From the NCBI RefSeq assembly GCF_003627155.1, contig NZ_CP032621.1:868001-932000 (forward strand): a stretch of DNA of 64,000 nucleotides, read 5' to 3'. The notes beneath the pieces were generated by a model, which saw only the letters and a program-made list of their open reading frames with translations, had not been told where the DNA came from and ran no database searches. This document shows, in pieces, positions 19,039 through 28,447 of the stretch (its first letter is position 1; each line of letters opens with the position of its first letter). Position numbers and translations under genes: made by a program. The stretch comes from Streptococcus gwangjuense. GTDB taxonomy: Bacteria > Bacillota > Bacilli > Lactobacillales > Streptococcaceae.

Positions 19039-19317
19039 TTTAACTTGACGGTGACATCTCTCTATTGTGAGTTATTAGTGGTACAGTTTTCAACCGTTTT
19101 AATTATAAAAAAGTGGTGCATTTTTAAATTGGCACAAACAGGTAACGGTTATTGCAGGTGTATTTCTTATCTATGGGTTTAACATGGATTTTATCATTAA
19201 AATCATGAGTATTGTCCGAGAGTGATTGGTCTTGCGTATGGTTAACCCTAAAGTTATGGAAATAAGACTTAGAAGCAAACTTAAGAGTGTGTTGATAGTG
19301 CATTATCTTAAAATTTT

Positions 19318-19325
19318 GGTATAAT
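19318..19325 (+). promoter_or_regulatory. erm(B) promoter (extended -10)
   Basis: TGGTATAAT ends at 19325, an extended -10 box about 55 bases before the leader peptide. The -35 region is poor, as is common with extended -10 promoters. The rest of 19039-19317 shows no gene. Confidence 0.65.
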
Positions 19326-19382
19326 AGGAATTGAAGTTAAATTAGATGCTAAAAATTTGTAATTAAGAAGGAGGGATTCGTC

Positions 19383-19466
19383 ATGTTGGTATTCCAAATG
19401 CGTAATGTAGATAAAACATCTACTGTTTTGAAACAGACTAAAAACAGTGATTACGCAGATAAATAA
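19383..19466 (+). CDS. ermBL: ErmBL leader peptide (27 aa)
   Basis: MLVFQMRNVDKTSTVLK... ends NSDYADK and is preceded by AAGGAGG. It is the known erm(B) leader. Macrolide-dependent ribosome stalling at the Arg-Asn-Val-Asp region changes mRNA folding in 19467-19590 and frees the erm(B) ribosome binding site. The peptide matches the wild-type leader as I remember it, so resistance should be inducible rather than constitutive. Confidence 0.92.
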   Translation: MLVFQMRNVDKTSTVLKQTKNSDYADK

Positions 19467-19590
19467 ATACGTTAGATTAATTCCTACCAGTGACTAATCT
19501 TATGACTTTTTAAACAGATAACTAAAATTACAAACAAATCGTTTAACTTCTGTATTTATTTATAGATGTAATCACTTCAGGAGTGATTAC

Positions 19591-20328
19591 ATGAACAAAA
19601 ATATAAAATATTCTCAAAACTTTTTAACGAGTGAAAAAGTACTCAACCAAATAATAAAACAATTGAATTTAAAAGAAACCGATACCGTTTACGAAATTGG
19701 AACAGGTAAAGGGCATTTAACGACGAAACTGGCTAAAATAAGTAAACAGGTAACGTCTATTGAATTAGACAGTCATCTATTCAACTTATCGTCAGAAAAA
19801 TTAAAACTGAACATTCGTGTCACTTTAATTCACCAAGATATTCTACAGTTTCAATTCCCTAACAAACAGAGGTATAAAATTGTTGGGAATATTCCTTACC
19901 ATTTAAGCACACAAATTATTAAAAAAGTGGTTTTTGAAAGCCATGCGTCTGACATCTATCTGATTGTTGAAGAAGGATTCTACAAGCGTACCTTGGATAT
20001 TCACCGAACACTAGGGTTGCTCTTGCACACTCAAGTCTCGATTCAGCAATTGCTTAAGCTGCCAGCGGAATGCTTTCATCCTAAACCAAAAGTAAACAGT
20101 GTCTTAATAAAACTTACCCGCCATACCACAGATGTTCCAGATAAATATTGGAAGCTATATACGTACTTTGTTTCAAAATGGGTCAATCGAGAATATCGTC
20201 AACTGTTTACTAAAAATCAGTTTCATCAAGCAATGAAACACGCCAAAGTAAACAATTTAAGTACCGTTACTTATGAGCAAGTATTGTCTATTTTTAATAG
20301 TTATCTATTATTTAACGGGAGGAAATAA
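19591..20328 (+). CDS. erm(B): ErmB 23S rRNA adenine-N6 dimethyltransferase
   Basis: A 245-residue SAM-dependent methyltransferase that dimethylates A2058 of 23S rRNA and gives resistance to macrolides, lincosamides and streptogramin B. The SAM-binding motif [10 protein letters not shown] is at residues 36-45 and the catalytic NIPYHLST at 101-108. Full length, with no frameshift. It is regulated by the upstream leader peptide and lies between two direct copies of the Tn917 terminal repeat. Confidence 0.98.
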   Translation: MNKNIKYSQNFLTSEKVLNQIIKQLNLKETDTVYEIGTGKGHLTTKLAKISKQVTSIELDSHLFNLSSEKLKLNIRVTLIHQDILQFQFPNKQRYKIVGNIPYHLSTQIIKKVVFESHASDIYLIVEEGFYKRTLDIHRTLGLLLHTQVSIQQLLKLPAECFHPKPKVNSVLIKLTRHTTDVPDKYWKLYTYFVSKWVNREYRQLFTKNQFHQAMKHAKVNNLSTVTYEQVLSIFNSYLLFNGRK

Positions 20329-20332
20329 TTCT

Positions 20333-20464
20333 ATGAGTCGCTTTTGTAAATTTGGAAAGTTACACGTTACTAAAGGGAATGTAGATAAATTATTAGGTAT
20401 ACTACTGACAGCTTCCAAGGAGCTAAAGAGGTCCCTAGCGCCTACGGGGAATTTGTATCGATAA
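20333..20464 (+). CDS. truncated small ORF after erm(B), 43 aa
   Basis: ATG at 20333 follows a GGGAGGAAAT ribosome binding site four bases after erm(B). The first ~31 residues (MSRFCKFGKLHVTKGNVDKL...) look like the start of an antibiotic-biosynthesis-monooxygenase-type protein, and the last 12 are read from the internal Tn917 repeat. The original gene was cut by that repeat. Function is unlikely. Confidence 0.6.
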   Translation: MSRFCKFGKLHVTKGNVDKLLGILLTASKELKRSLAPTGNLYR

Positions 20465-20500
20465 GGAATAGATTTAAAAATTTCGCTGTTATTTTGTACA
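20428..20500 (+). repeat. internal copy of the Tn917 terminal repeat
   Basis: These 73 bases match 18966-19038 in the same orientation with four differences. Together the two copies flank erm(B), so the resistance segment could be seen as a unit inserted between tnpR and the original left end. Confidence 0.88.
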
Positions 20501-20518
20501 ATAAGGATAAATTTGAAT

Positions 20519-20550
20519 GGTACCATAAACGACCGTTTATGGTACCTTTT
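20519..20550. terminator. hairpin downstream of the erm(B) unit
   Basis: GGTACCATAAACG and CGTTTATGGTACC form a near-perfect stem followed by TTTT. It may end erm(B) transcription. The same interval up to tnpR (20551-20682) should hold the resolution (res) site used by the resolvase. Confidence 0.65.
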
Positions 20551-20682
20551 CATTTTCCTGCTTTTTCTAAATGTTTTTTAAGTAAATCAAGTACCAAAAT
20601 CCGTTCCTTTTTCATAGTTCCTATATAGTTATACTTAATGAGTTATGGTACATTTAAATTATAAAATTAAGGAGGTTTTTTT

Positions 20683-21237
20683 ATGATTTTTGGCTATGCT
20701 CGAGTGAGTACGGATGATCAAAATCTTAGTTTACAAATTGATGCACTTACTCATTATGGAATTGATAAATTATTTCAAGAAAAAGTAACTGGTGCGAAAA
20801 AAGACCGACCGCAATTAGAAGAAATGATCAACCTACTACGTGAAGGAGATTCTGTTGTCATTTACAAGTTAGATCGAATTTCACGATCAACTAAACATTT
20901 GATTGAACTTTCTGAATTATTTGAAGAACTTAGTGTCAATTTTATATCTATTCAAGATAACGTAGATACTTCAACGTCTATGGGAAGATTCTTTTTCCGA
21001 GTTATGGCTAGTTTAGCAGAACTGGAACGGGATATTATTATTGAACGAACTAACTCTGGTCTTAAGGCAGCCAGAGTCCGAGGAAAAAAAGGGGGCCGTC
21101 CAAGTAAAGGTAAGCTATCAATTGATTTAGCTTTAAAAATGTATGACAGCAAAGAGTATTCTATTCGTCAAATTCTTGATGCCTCTAAATTAAGCAAAAC
21201 AACCTTTTACCGTTACCTCAATAAAAGGAATGCTTAA
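20683..21237 (+). CDS. tnpR: TnpR serine resolvase of Tn917
   Basis: A 184-residue serine recombinase that resolves the cointegrate formed during Tn3-family transposition. The N-terminus GYARVSTDDQN carries the catalytic serine; ELERDIIIERT marks the E helix; a C-terminal helix-turn-helix (about 140-182) binds res. Ribosome binding site AAGGAGG. It is four bases upstream of tnpA. Confidence 0.95.
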   Translation: MIFGYARVSTDDQNLSLQIDALTHYGIDKLFQEKVTGAKKDRPQLEEMINLLREGDSVVIYKLDRISRSTKHLIELSELFEELSVNFISIQDNVDTSTSMGRFFFRVMASLAELERDIIIERTNSGLKAARVRGKKGGRPSKGKLSIDLALKMYDSKEYSIRQILDASKLSKTTFYRYLNKRNA

Positions 21238-21240
21238 GAT

Positions 21241-24159
21241 ATGGCTATGAAAAGAATTTTAACTACTTCACAGCGTGAACAACTTCTTTCTGTAGACCAC
21301 TTATCAGAAGAGGATTTTAAAGCGTATTTTAGTTTTTCTGATTATGATCTGGAGGTTATTAATCAACACCGTGGAAAGGTCAATAAACTAGGATTTGCGA
21401 TACAACTTTGTTTGGCCCGGTATCCTGGGTGTTCTTTAAGTAATTGGCCGATTAAATCAACCAGACTAACTTCTTATGTGAGTCGACAGCTCCATCTTGA
21501 TGCAATTGATTTAAATTCATATGATCATAGAAATACACGTGCAAATCACTTCAACGAGATCTTAGAAGTATTCAACTATCATCGATTCGGTAGTGCTAAT
21601 ACACAAAAACAGTTAATAGAATATTTAATTGAACTAGCTTTAGAAAATGATGACTCTATCTATCTAATGAAAAAAACAATTGATTTCTTAACTCGAAAAA
21701 GAATTATTTTTCCATCTATAGCTACACTTGAAGACATTATAAGCCGCTGTCGAGATAAAGCAGAAAACAACTTATTTTCAATATTACTCTGTTCATTAAC
21801 AGATATACAAATTGAAAAACTAGAGAGTTTGTTTCAAATTTATGAAGAGACGAAAATAACTAAACTCGCTTGGCTAAAAGACATTCCAGGTAAGGCAAAT
21901 CCAGAAAGCTTTATGAGTATTTGTAAAAAAGTGGAAGTGATTGCTTCCATGGGACTCGGGACAATTAATGTCTCCCATATTAATCGGAACAGGTTTCTTC
22001 AGCTAGCTAGACTAGGGGAAAATTATGATGCATATGACTTCTCCCGTTTTGAGCTTGAAAAAAGATACTCTTTACTTATTGCTTTTTTAGTCAATCATCA
22101 TCAATATCTGATCGATCAACTGATTGAGATTAATGACCGCATTTTAGCAAGTATTAAACGCAAAGGGACACGTGATTCACAAGAACAGTTAAAAGAAAAA
22201 GGAAAATTGGCTACTAAAAAATTGGAACATTATGCTTCTTTAATTGATGCTCTTCACTTTGCAAAAGATAATGATAGTAATCCTTTTGACGAAATTGAAC
22301 GAATCATGCCTTGGGAAGATTTAGTACAAGATGGAGAAGAAGCTAAAAAAATTACAGGTAATAAAAATCATGGCTATTTAGAAATGGTTCGAAATAAAGC
22401 TAATTACCTCCGAAGATACACGCCAATGTTATTGAGGACCCTTTCGTTCAAAGCAACTCCGGCAGCAAATCCAGTCCTCATGGCCCTAACTCAACTAACT
22501 GATTTACACAATAGTGGTAAAAGAAAAATACCGGCAGATACTTCTACTGATTTTGTGAGTAAAAAATGGAAAAGCCTTGTTCGGCCAGAAGAGGGGAAAA
22601 TAGATCGGTCTTACTATGAGTTAGTAGCTTTCACCGAGCTAAAGAACAATATTCGATCAGGAGATATTTCAGTTGAAGGAAGTATGATCCATCGAAATAT
22701 TGATGATTACTTAGTTGATTTATCTGCTTGTATTGATTCAGAAACTATTCCAGACACGTTTGAGGACTATTTAAAGGATCGGGAAATAATTTTAGATTTA
22801 CAGCTTCAATTTTATTCGACAGTTGATAAGAGAATTTCAAGAGCAAACCTTAAAAAGTTGGAAAAAGTTACACCTAGCGAAGCAGAAATATATAGAAAAA
22901 AACTTTATTCAATAATTCCTAAGATAAGGCTTAGTGATCTTTTAATTGAGGTGGACAGTTGGACCAACTTTTCACAAGAATTTAGTCATGATTCTACAGG
23001 GAAACCGCCGAGTGAACAAGAAAGAAAAATTATTTTTGCTGCTTTGCTGGGTTTAGGGATGAATATTGGTCTTGAAAAAATGGCCCAATCAACTCCTGGA
23101 ATTTCTTATTCTCAGTTAGCCAATGCCAAACAATGGCGCTTTTATAAAGAAGCTCTGACTCGTGCTCAATCTGTTTTGGTTAATTATCAGTTAAAGCTTC
23201 CTGTTGCAGACTTTTGGGGTGAAGGAAAAACCACTGCTTCAGACGGAATGCGCGTCCCAGTGGGCGTCTCAGCTCTAAAATCCGATGTTAATCCACATTA
23301 CAAAAGTATGGAAAAAGGAGCTACAATGATTCGATCAATAAATGATAGGCATACGACTCATCATATCGAGGTTGCTTCAACTAATACAAGGGAAGCTACT
23401 CATACCCTTGATGGCCTACTTTATCATGAAACAGATCTAGATATTGAGGAACATTTTACTGATACAAATGGGTATTCTGATCAGGTGTTTGGAATGACCG
23501 CATTACTAGGCTTTGATTTTGAACCTCGCATCAGAAATATAAAAAAATCACAATTATTTTCTATCAAATCACCTTCCTACTACCCTAACTTATCAGAAGA
23601 TATAAGCGGAAAAATCAATGTAAAAATTATTGAAGAAAACTATGATGAAATTAAACGAATCGCCTATTCGATTCAAACAGGAAAAGTATCTAGTTCTTTA
23701 CTATTAGGAAAGCTAGGCTCATACGCACGTAAGAATAGAGTAGCTCTTGCACTGAGAGAACTAGGTCGCATTGAAAAGAGCATTTTTATGATAGATTATA
23801 TTACAGATAGTGAGCTACGGCGAAGGATCACTCATGGACTAAATAAGACAGAAGCGATTAATGCTTTAGCTAGAGAACTATTTTTTGGGCGACGCGGAAA
23901 ATTTATGGAGCGCGATATTCGCCGACAACTTCAAAGTGCTAGTGCGCTTAATGTGTTAATAAATGCAATAAGTATATGGAACGCCGTCTACTTACAAGCA
24001 GCTTATAATTATCTCGTCAAAATAGATCCCGAAGTAACTAAGTATATGAAGCATGTATCTCCTATTAATTGGGAGCATATCACTTTTCTTGGAGAGTATA
24101 AATTTGACTTGTTATCTATTCCTAAACACTTAAGAGAATTGAATATAAAAAATAAATAG
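21241..24159 (+). CDS. tnpA: TnpA Tn3-family transposase of Tn917
   Basis: A 972-residue transposase of the length usual for Tn3 family. The DDE catalytic core lies in the C-terminal third: the first Asp in TTASDGMRVPV (about residue 670), the second in DTNGYSDQVFG (about 740) and the Glu in the last 150 residues. It binds the 38-bp ends and forms the cointegrate. The ATG follows tnpR closely, so translation is coupled. No disruption seen. Confidence 0.95.
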   Translation: MAMKRILTTSQREQLLSVDHLSEEDFKAYFSFSDYDLEVINQHRGKVNKLGFAIQLCLARYPGCSLSNWPIKSTRLTSYVSRQLHLDAIDLNSYDHRNTRANHFNEILEVFNYHRFGSANTQKQLIEYLIELALENDDSIYLMKKTIDFLTRKRIIFPSIATLEDIISRCRDKAENNLFSILLCSLTDIQIEKLESLFQIYEETKITKLAWLKDIPGKANPESFMSICKKVEVIASMGLGTINVSHINRNRFLQLARLGENYDAYDFSRFELEKRYSLLIAFLVNHHQYLIDQLIEINDRILASIKRKGTRDSQEQLKEKGKLATKKLEHYASLIDALHFAKDNDSNPFDEIERIMPWEDLVQDGEEAKKITGNKNHGYLEMVRNKANYLRRYTPMLLRTLSFKATPAANPVLMALTQLTDLHNSGKRKIPADTSTDFVSKKWKSLVRPEEGKIDRSYYELVAFTELKNNIRSGDISVEGSMIHRNIDDYLVDLSACIDSETIPDTFEDYLKDREIILDLQLQFYSTVDKRISRANLKKLEKVTPSEAEIYRKKLYSIIPKIRLSDLLIEVDSWTNFSQEFSHDSTGKPPSEQERKIIFAALLGLGMNIGLEKMAQSTPGISYSQLANAKQWRFYKEALTRAQSVLVNYQLKLPVADFWGEGKTTASDGMRVPVGVSALKSDVNPHYKSMEKGATMIRSINDRHTTHHIEVASTNTREATHTLDGLLYHETDLDIEEHFTDTNGYSDQVFGMTALLGFDFEPRIRNIKKSQLFSIKSPSYYPNLSEDISGKINVKIIEENYDEIKRIAYSIQTGKVSSSLLLGKLGSYARKNRVALALRELGRIEKSIFMIDYITDSELRRRITHGLNKTEAINALARELFFGRRGKFMERDIRRQLQSASALNVLINAISIWNAVYLQAAYNYLVKIDPEVTKYMKHVSPINWEHITFLGEYKFDLLSIPKHLRELNIKNK

Positions 24160-24194
24160 GCCTTGAAACATTGGTTTAGTGGGAATTTGTACCC

Positions 24195-24466
<272 letters not shown>

Positions 24467-24658
24467 CTATACATTTTATTGTTCCTACTGAATTAAAAAC
24501 AGGTATAGAAAAACGTGTTATATGGTTTATAGGTTTATATTTAATAAAAAGCACTACTAAACGCCAATAAAAAAAACCGTTATATGGTAGTGCTATTTAC
24601 GCTGTTAAAATATTGTATATTACTTCCAAATGGCGGTTTGTTGGAGGTCAACGTCGCC

Positions 24659-24730
24659 ATGAAGTACATCATATACAATAAATTTCCTTACATTGGGTTC
24701 TTGTCAAAAAAAGTCGTCTATCTGCAATAG
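24659..24730 (+). CDS. Orf10, 23-residue peptide of Tn916
   Basis: ATG at 24659 encodes MKYIIYNKFPYIGFLSKK ending VVYLQ, preceded by TTGGAGG about ten bases upstream. It corresponds to the tiny orf10 of the Tn916 map. The remaining parts of 24455-24958 hold divergent promoters and a terminator but no other gene. Function unknown. Confidence 0.5.
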   Translation: MKYIIYNKFPYIGFLSKKVVYLQ

Positions 24731-24780
24731 ATAAGTACGTCCACCAATGTGGTTTTATAAATCATATAGATAGAATAACA

Positions 24781-24824
24781 GAAGCATGTAAACAGAGAAA
24801 TAAATCTGTTTATATGCTTTTTTG
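24781..24824 (+). terminator. terminator upstream of orf7
   Basis: GAAGCATGTAAACAGA pairs with TCTGTTTATATGC and is followed by TTTTTT. It would limit read-through into orf7, orf8, xis and int unless polymerase passes it. Confidence 0.75.
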
Positions 24825-24958
24825 GCTATTCAGAACTTTTTTACAAAGTTTATTTATCAGTAATGCAACAAATCCCCCTTTCACATTGGGACTAAGAGTG
24901 AAAGGAGATAAACGAGCAAGGCTCACTTCCTTTCCTAGACAGAAAGGGGGTGAGAAAC

Positions 24959-25381
24959 ATGAAACCATCTTCTTTTCAGACCACAATAGAAAATCAGTTT
25001 GACTATATCTGTAAACGTGCTATGGAAGACGAGCGAAAGAATTATATGCTTTATCTTTCAAGGATTGCAAAGCGTGAGGTGTCCTTTTCGGATGTTGGCG
25101 ATTATCTTGTTAGCCAGTTTGCGACAACAGATAACTATTCAACTGACTTTCAGATTTTTACACTCAATGGGTTATCAGTAGGCGTTGAAAATGATTTGTT
25201 GAGTGAAGCATTACGTGAGTTGCCAGACAAGAAACGTGAAATTCTACTGCTGTTTTACTTTATGGACATGAGCGATTCAGAAATTGCAGACCTGTTGAAA
25301 TTGAACCGTTCTACTGTCTATCGGCATAGAACCAGTGGACTAGCCTTAATTAAAAAGTTTATGGAGGAATTTGAAGAATGA
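24959..25381 (+). CDS. Orf7, sigma-factor-like regulator
   Basis: A 140-residue protein starting at ATG 24959 behind AAAGGGGGTG; a GTG at 24950 lies inside the ribosome binding site. Its C-terminal half (LPDKKREILLLFYFMDMSDSEIADLLKLNRSTVYRHR) is a region-4-type sigma helix-turn-helix. In Tn916 models Orf7 and Orf8 activate transcription towards the transfer genes after excision. It overlaps orf8 by four bases. Confidence 0.9.
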   Translation: MKPSSFQTTIENQFDYICKRAMEDERKNYMLYLSRIAKREVSFSDVGDYLVSQFATTDNYSTDFQIFTLNGLSVGVENDLLSEALRELPDKKREILLLFYFMDMSDSEIADLLKLNRSTVYRHRTSGLALIKKFMEEFEE

Positions 25382-25608
25382 AAACACAATATCCTATGAT
25401 TCCCTTTCCTCTCATTGTAAAGGCAACAGATGGCGATACCGAAGCGATTAACCAGATTCTACATCATTACAGAGGGTACATAACGAAGCGTTCCCTACGA
25501 CTTATGAAAGATGAATATGGCAATCAAAGTATGGTCGTTGATGAAGTCTTACGTGGAAGAATGGAAACCAGACTGATTACAAAGATTTTGTCATTTGAAA
25601 TTAAGTAA
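25378..25608 (+). CDS. Orf8, helix-turn-helix conjugative-transposon regulator
   Basis: A 76-residue protein translated from the ATGA overlap with orf7. The segment ATDGDTEAINQILHHYRGYI is typical of the HTH_16 family that accompanies Orf7-like proteins. It probably works with Orf7 to switch on element genes. Complete. Confidence 0.88.
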   Translation: MKTQYPMIPFPLIVKATDGDTEAINQILHHYRGYITKRSLRLMKDEYGNQSMVVDEVLRGRMETRLITKILSFEIK

Positions 25609-26067
25609 TATCCTCTCTCCTTTCGTGGAAGCGTGCTAAACCATTCCACGCTTCCCGAACAGGGAGGTTTGTTATTCCACCAAAGCATATTGAGCTTTCA
25701 ATGTGTTTTGATAGGCTAACGAGCCATTGTTCTTTGAAAACTGAATAAAAGTAATCGAATACGTTTCGATAAGAAAAGAGCCAACGGAACTAACCGCCAT
25801 GACCTATCTTATAAAGATAGCGAGCGATTCATGTTAGTGATCCGAGAAGCAATCTTTAGCAGGATTGCCTGCAACGACATTCTTATCGTGATAATGATAC
25901 TCCCATACAGTCAATAGTCCGAGCGTGATAAAACCGTCGCAGGCAATGAGTATGGCTACATGAGAACCATGCAGGGGTGGAACTCCCGTGAGCTTTGCTA
26001 GAGCTGTTCGATTGCTTGTAAAACAACTTTTATGAAATCCAATAAGTGATTTGGAAAGGAGGATTTT
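25609..26067 (+). other. structured non-coding region between orf8 and xis
   Basis: No credible gene. It contains a hairpin GGAAGCGTG...CACGCTTCC (about 25627-25655) without a T run, and a longer inverted pair ATTGCCTGCAACGAC (about 25863-25877) with GTCGCAGGCAAT (about 25938-25949). Such pairing suggests a folded leader in front of xis. In Tn916 the xis promoter lies in this interval. Confidence 0.5.
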
Positions 26068-26271
26068 ATGAAGCAGACTGACATTCCGATTTGGGAGCGT
26101 TATACCCTAACTATTGAAGAAGCGTCAAAATATTTTCGTATTGGCGAAAACAAGCTACGACGCTTGGCAGAGGAAAATAAAAATGCAAATTGGCTGATTA
26201 TGAATGGCAATCGTATTCAGATTAAACGAAAACAATTTGAAAAAATTATAGATACATTGGACGCAATCTAG
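26068..26271 (+). CDS. xis: Xis, Tn916 excisionase
   Basis: A 67-residue winged-helix DNA-bending protein ([22 protein letters not shown]). It binds next to the element ends and directs the integrase towards excision. Ribosome binding site AAAGGAGG. Intact and identical in layout to Tn916. Its partner integrase is truncated, so it has no working enzyme here unless supplied in trans. Confidence 0.94.
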
Positions 26272-26352
26272 CGTCGCCAAAGGGTCTTGTATATGATAAA
26301 ATAGTATTAAGTCGTATCAAGGCTCTTTCCATAAAGGAAAGGAGCAAATGCC

Positions 26353-27378
26353 ATGTCAGAAAAAAGACGTGACAATAAAGGTCGAATCTTAAAGACTGGA
26401 GAGAGCCAACGAAAAGACGGAAGATACTTATACAAATATATAGATTCATTTGGAGAACCGCAATTTGTTTACTCGTGGAAACTTGTGGCTACAGACCGAG
26501 TACCAGCAGGAAAGCGTGATTGTATCTCACTTAGAGAGAAAATCGCAGAGTTACAGAAAGACATTCATGATGGTATTGATGTTGTAGGAAAGAAAATGAC
26601 ACTCTGCCAGCTTTACGCAAAACAGAACGCTCAAAGACCAAAGGTTAGAAAAAACACTGAAACTGGACGCAAATATCTTATGGATATTTTGAAGAAAGAC
26701 AAGTTAGGTGTAAGAAGTATTGACAGTATTAAGCCATCAGACGCTAAAGAATGGACTATTAGAATGAGTGAAAATGGTTATGCTTATCAAACCATCAATA
26801 ACTACAAACGTTCTTTAAAGGCTTCATTCTATATTGCTATACAAGATGATTGTGTTCGGAAGAATCCATTTGACTTTCAACTGAAAGCAGTTCTTGATGA
26901 TGATACTGTCCCTAAGACCGTACTAACAGAAGAACAGGAAGAAAAACTGTTAGCCTTTGCAAAAGCTGATAAAACCTACAGCAAAAATTATGATGAAATT
27001 CTGATACTCTTAAAAACAGGTCTTCGTATTTCAGAGTTTGGTGGTTTGACACTTCCAGATTTAGATTTTGAGAATCGTCTTGTCAATATAGACCATCAGC
27101 TATTGAGAGATACTGAAATTGGGTACTACATTGAAACACCAAAGACCAAAAGTGGCGAACGTCAAGTTCCTATGGTTGAAGAAGCCTATCAAGCATTTAA
27201 GCGAGTGTTAGCGAATCGAAAGAATGATAAGCGTGTTGAGATTGATGGATATAGTGATTTTCTCTTTCTTAATAGAAAGAACTATCCAAAAGTGGCAAGT
27301 GACTATAATGGTATGATGAAAGGTCTTGTTAAGAAATACAACAAGTATAATGATGATAAGTTACCACACATCACTCCA
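26353..27378 (+). pseudogene. int: Int, tyrosine integrase truncated by the inversion
   Basis: Residues 1-342 match the Tn916 integrase: N-terminal arm-binding domain, core-binding domain, and the first catalytic arginine in TGLRISEFG. After HITP (Pro342, codon CCA at 27376-27378) the frame runs into antisense orf17 sequence and stops at 27522, adding 47 unrelated residues. The normal continuation, with the second catalytic His-x-x-Arg and the nucleophilic tyrosine, is gone. The protein can be expected to bind the arm sites but not cut DNA. Confidence 0.93.
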
Positions 27379-27483
27379 TGTCATTTGCGTAAAGGTTATG
27401 GGAAACGGAAGTCTAAAGTCATTGATGGAGTACAACACTTTCTCAACAGACCAGATACTGGTATAGCTTCGTATTTTCTTCAT
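27376..27483 (-). pseudogene. 5' fragment of Tn916 orf17
   Basis: From ATG at 27483, behind GAAAGGATT, the minus strand encodes 36 residues beginning MKKIRSYTSIWSVEK and ending PITFTQMTW. The final Thr-Trp is where the 3' fragment at 9356 resumes. Beyond 27376 the sequence is int. Together the fragments would make a protein of about 130 residues. Confidence 0.85.
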
Positions 27484-27506
27484 GTAATCAATCCTTTCAT
27501 AAAAAT

Positions 27507-27571
27507 GGGGATAGTCTTTTGACTACCCCGTAAACAAGAAAATCTGCCAGTAAGAATGTACCGACAGATTT
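27507..27571 (-). terminator. two hairpins between ardA and orf17
   Basis: On the minus strand AAATCTG...CAGATTT (27541-27571) is followed by GGGGTAGTC AAAA GACTATCCCC and ATTTTT (27500-27529). The second has the form of a Rho-independent terminator and would attenuate transcription from the ardA side into orf17. Confidence 0.7.
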
Positions 27572-28067
27572 AATAGACGATTTCAAAAATCCCATGATTG
27601 GTTGAGATAAACGTTCCTGAAAGGTCTAAATCCCGACCATAGGCTTGATAATCAATATAGTTTTGAAGACTAGCTGGTACTTCGCCTAAAGCACCCGTTT
27701 CTTCAATGTAGTAGCGTGCCACGTCATACATATCATCACAATCGGAATGAATGATAATATCCTCTTGATGTTCGCTTAGTTCTTCAATGCTTGAAAAATG
27801 AGTGAGCAGAGCAGATAGCTCCGATTGTAATTCTTCGGGTAATTCCGATACCATTTCCCATAGTCGATTGAGTTCGCCAATGGAAGTGTATTCGTCAACC
27901 GTAAAGGGTAACTCGTAGTCATGAATGGCGTATTCCTCATATTCATCATTCAAGCCGATTTTCTCTTTGACTTCCTCAAAGTCAATGGGAAAGGTAAACC
28001 ACGCACCGACCAATTCGCCCTCATTGTATTTGCCTAAATTCGCAATATAGACTTGCATATCGTCCAT
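27570..28067 (-). CDS. ardA: ArdA antirestriction protein (Orf18)
   Basis: A 165-residue acidic DNA mimic that inhibits type I restriction-modification enzymes during entry of the element. Start MDDMQVYIANLGKYNEGELVGAW has the ArdA signature; Asp and Glu are abundant throughout. Length matches Tn916 Orf18. It is complete and has its own upstream region, so it may still protect incoming DNA even though the element cannot move. Confidence 0.93.
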   Translation of the reverse strand: MDDMQVYIANLGKYNEGELVGAWFTFPIDFEEVKEKIGLNDEYEEYAIHDYELPFTVDEYTSIGELNRLWEMVSELPEELQSELSALLTHFSSIEELSEHQEDIIIHSDCDDMYDVARYYIEETGALGEVPASLQNYIDYQAYGRDLDLSGTFISTNHGIFEIVY

Positions 28068-28183
28068 ATATTCACGTCCTTTCTTTGTAGAGATTCAAAA
28101 ATCCCTACCGCACTTCGTTTGGTGTACCATTCCTTTGCGGAACATAAGAAAACCACTTATATTCCACAAAAGAACGGTTTTAT

Positions 28184-28405
28184 TTAAGCACCAATAATGC
28201 GATTGAATAGCTCTAGTAAAATGTCTTTTACTCCAGCAGCGTTGAAGACTAAGCCAACCGCAATAATCGCAATAATTAAAAAGCCAATCAGTTTGCTAAA
28301 CTCACGCTTGAAGCCAAGATACAAGCCAATCACAACGATTGCTAAAAGCACCAGTGATTGAGCGTTTGATAGAAACCAGTTATAAAGGTTTTGTCCAAAA
28401 TTCAT
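28184..28405 (-). CDS. Orf19, TcpD-like membrane protein
   Basis: A 73-residue protein with two hydrophobic helices (about 15-30 and 38-60), matching TcpD of Gram-positive conjugation systems. Ribosome binding site GAGAGGAGA. A small membrane part of the transfer apparatus. Complete. Confidence 0.85.
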   Translation of the reverse strand: MNFGQNLYNWFLSNAQSLVLLAIVVIGLYLGFKREFSKLIGFLIIAIIAVGLVFNAAGVKDILLELFNRIIGA

Positions 28406-28447
28406 AAAAATGTTCTCCTCTCTATATTCAATGAATTTGTATTTGAG

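Noticed and set aside
27379..27522. New C-terminal domain of the integrase
   Set aside because: These 47 residues are the antisense reading of orf17 and its leader, so they are an accidental tail.
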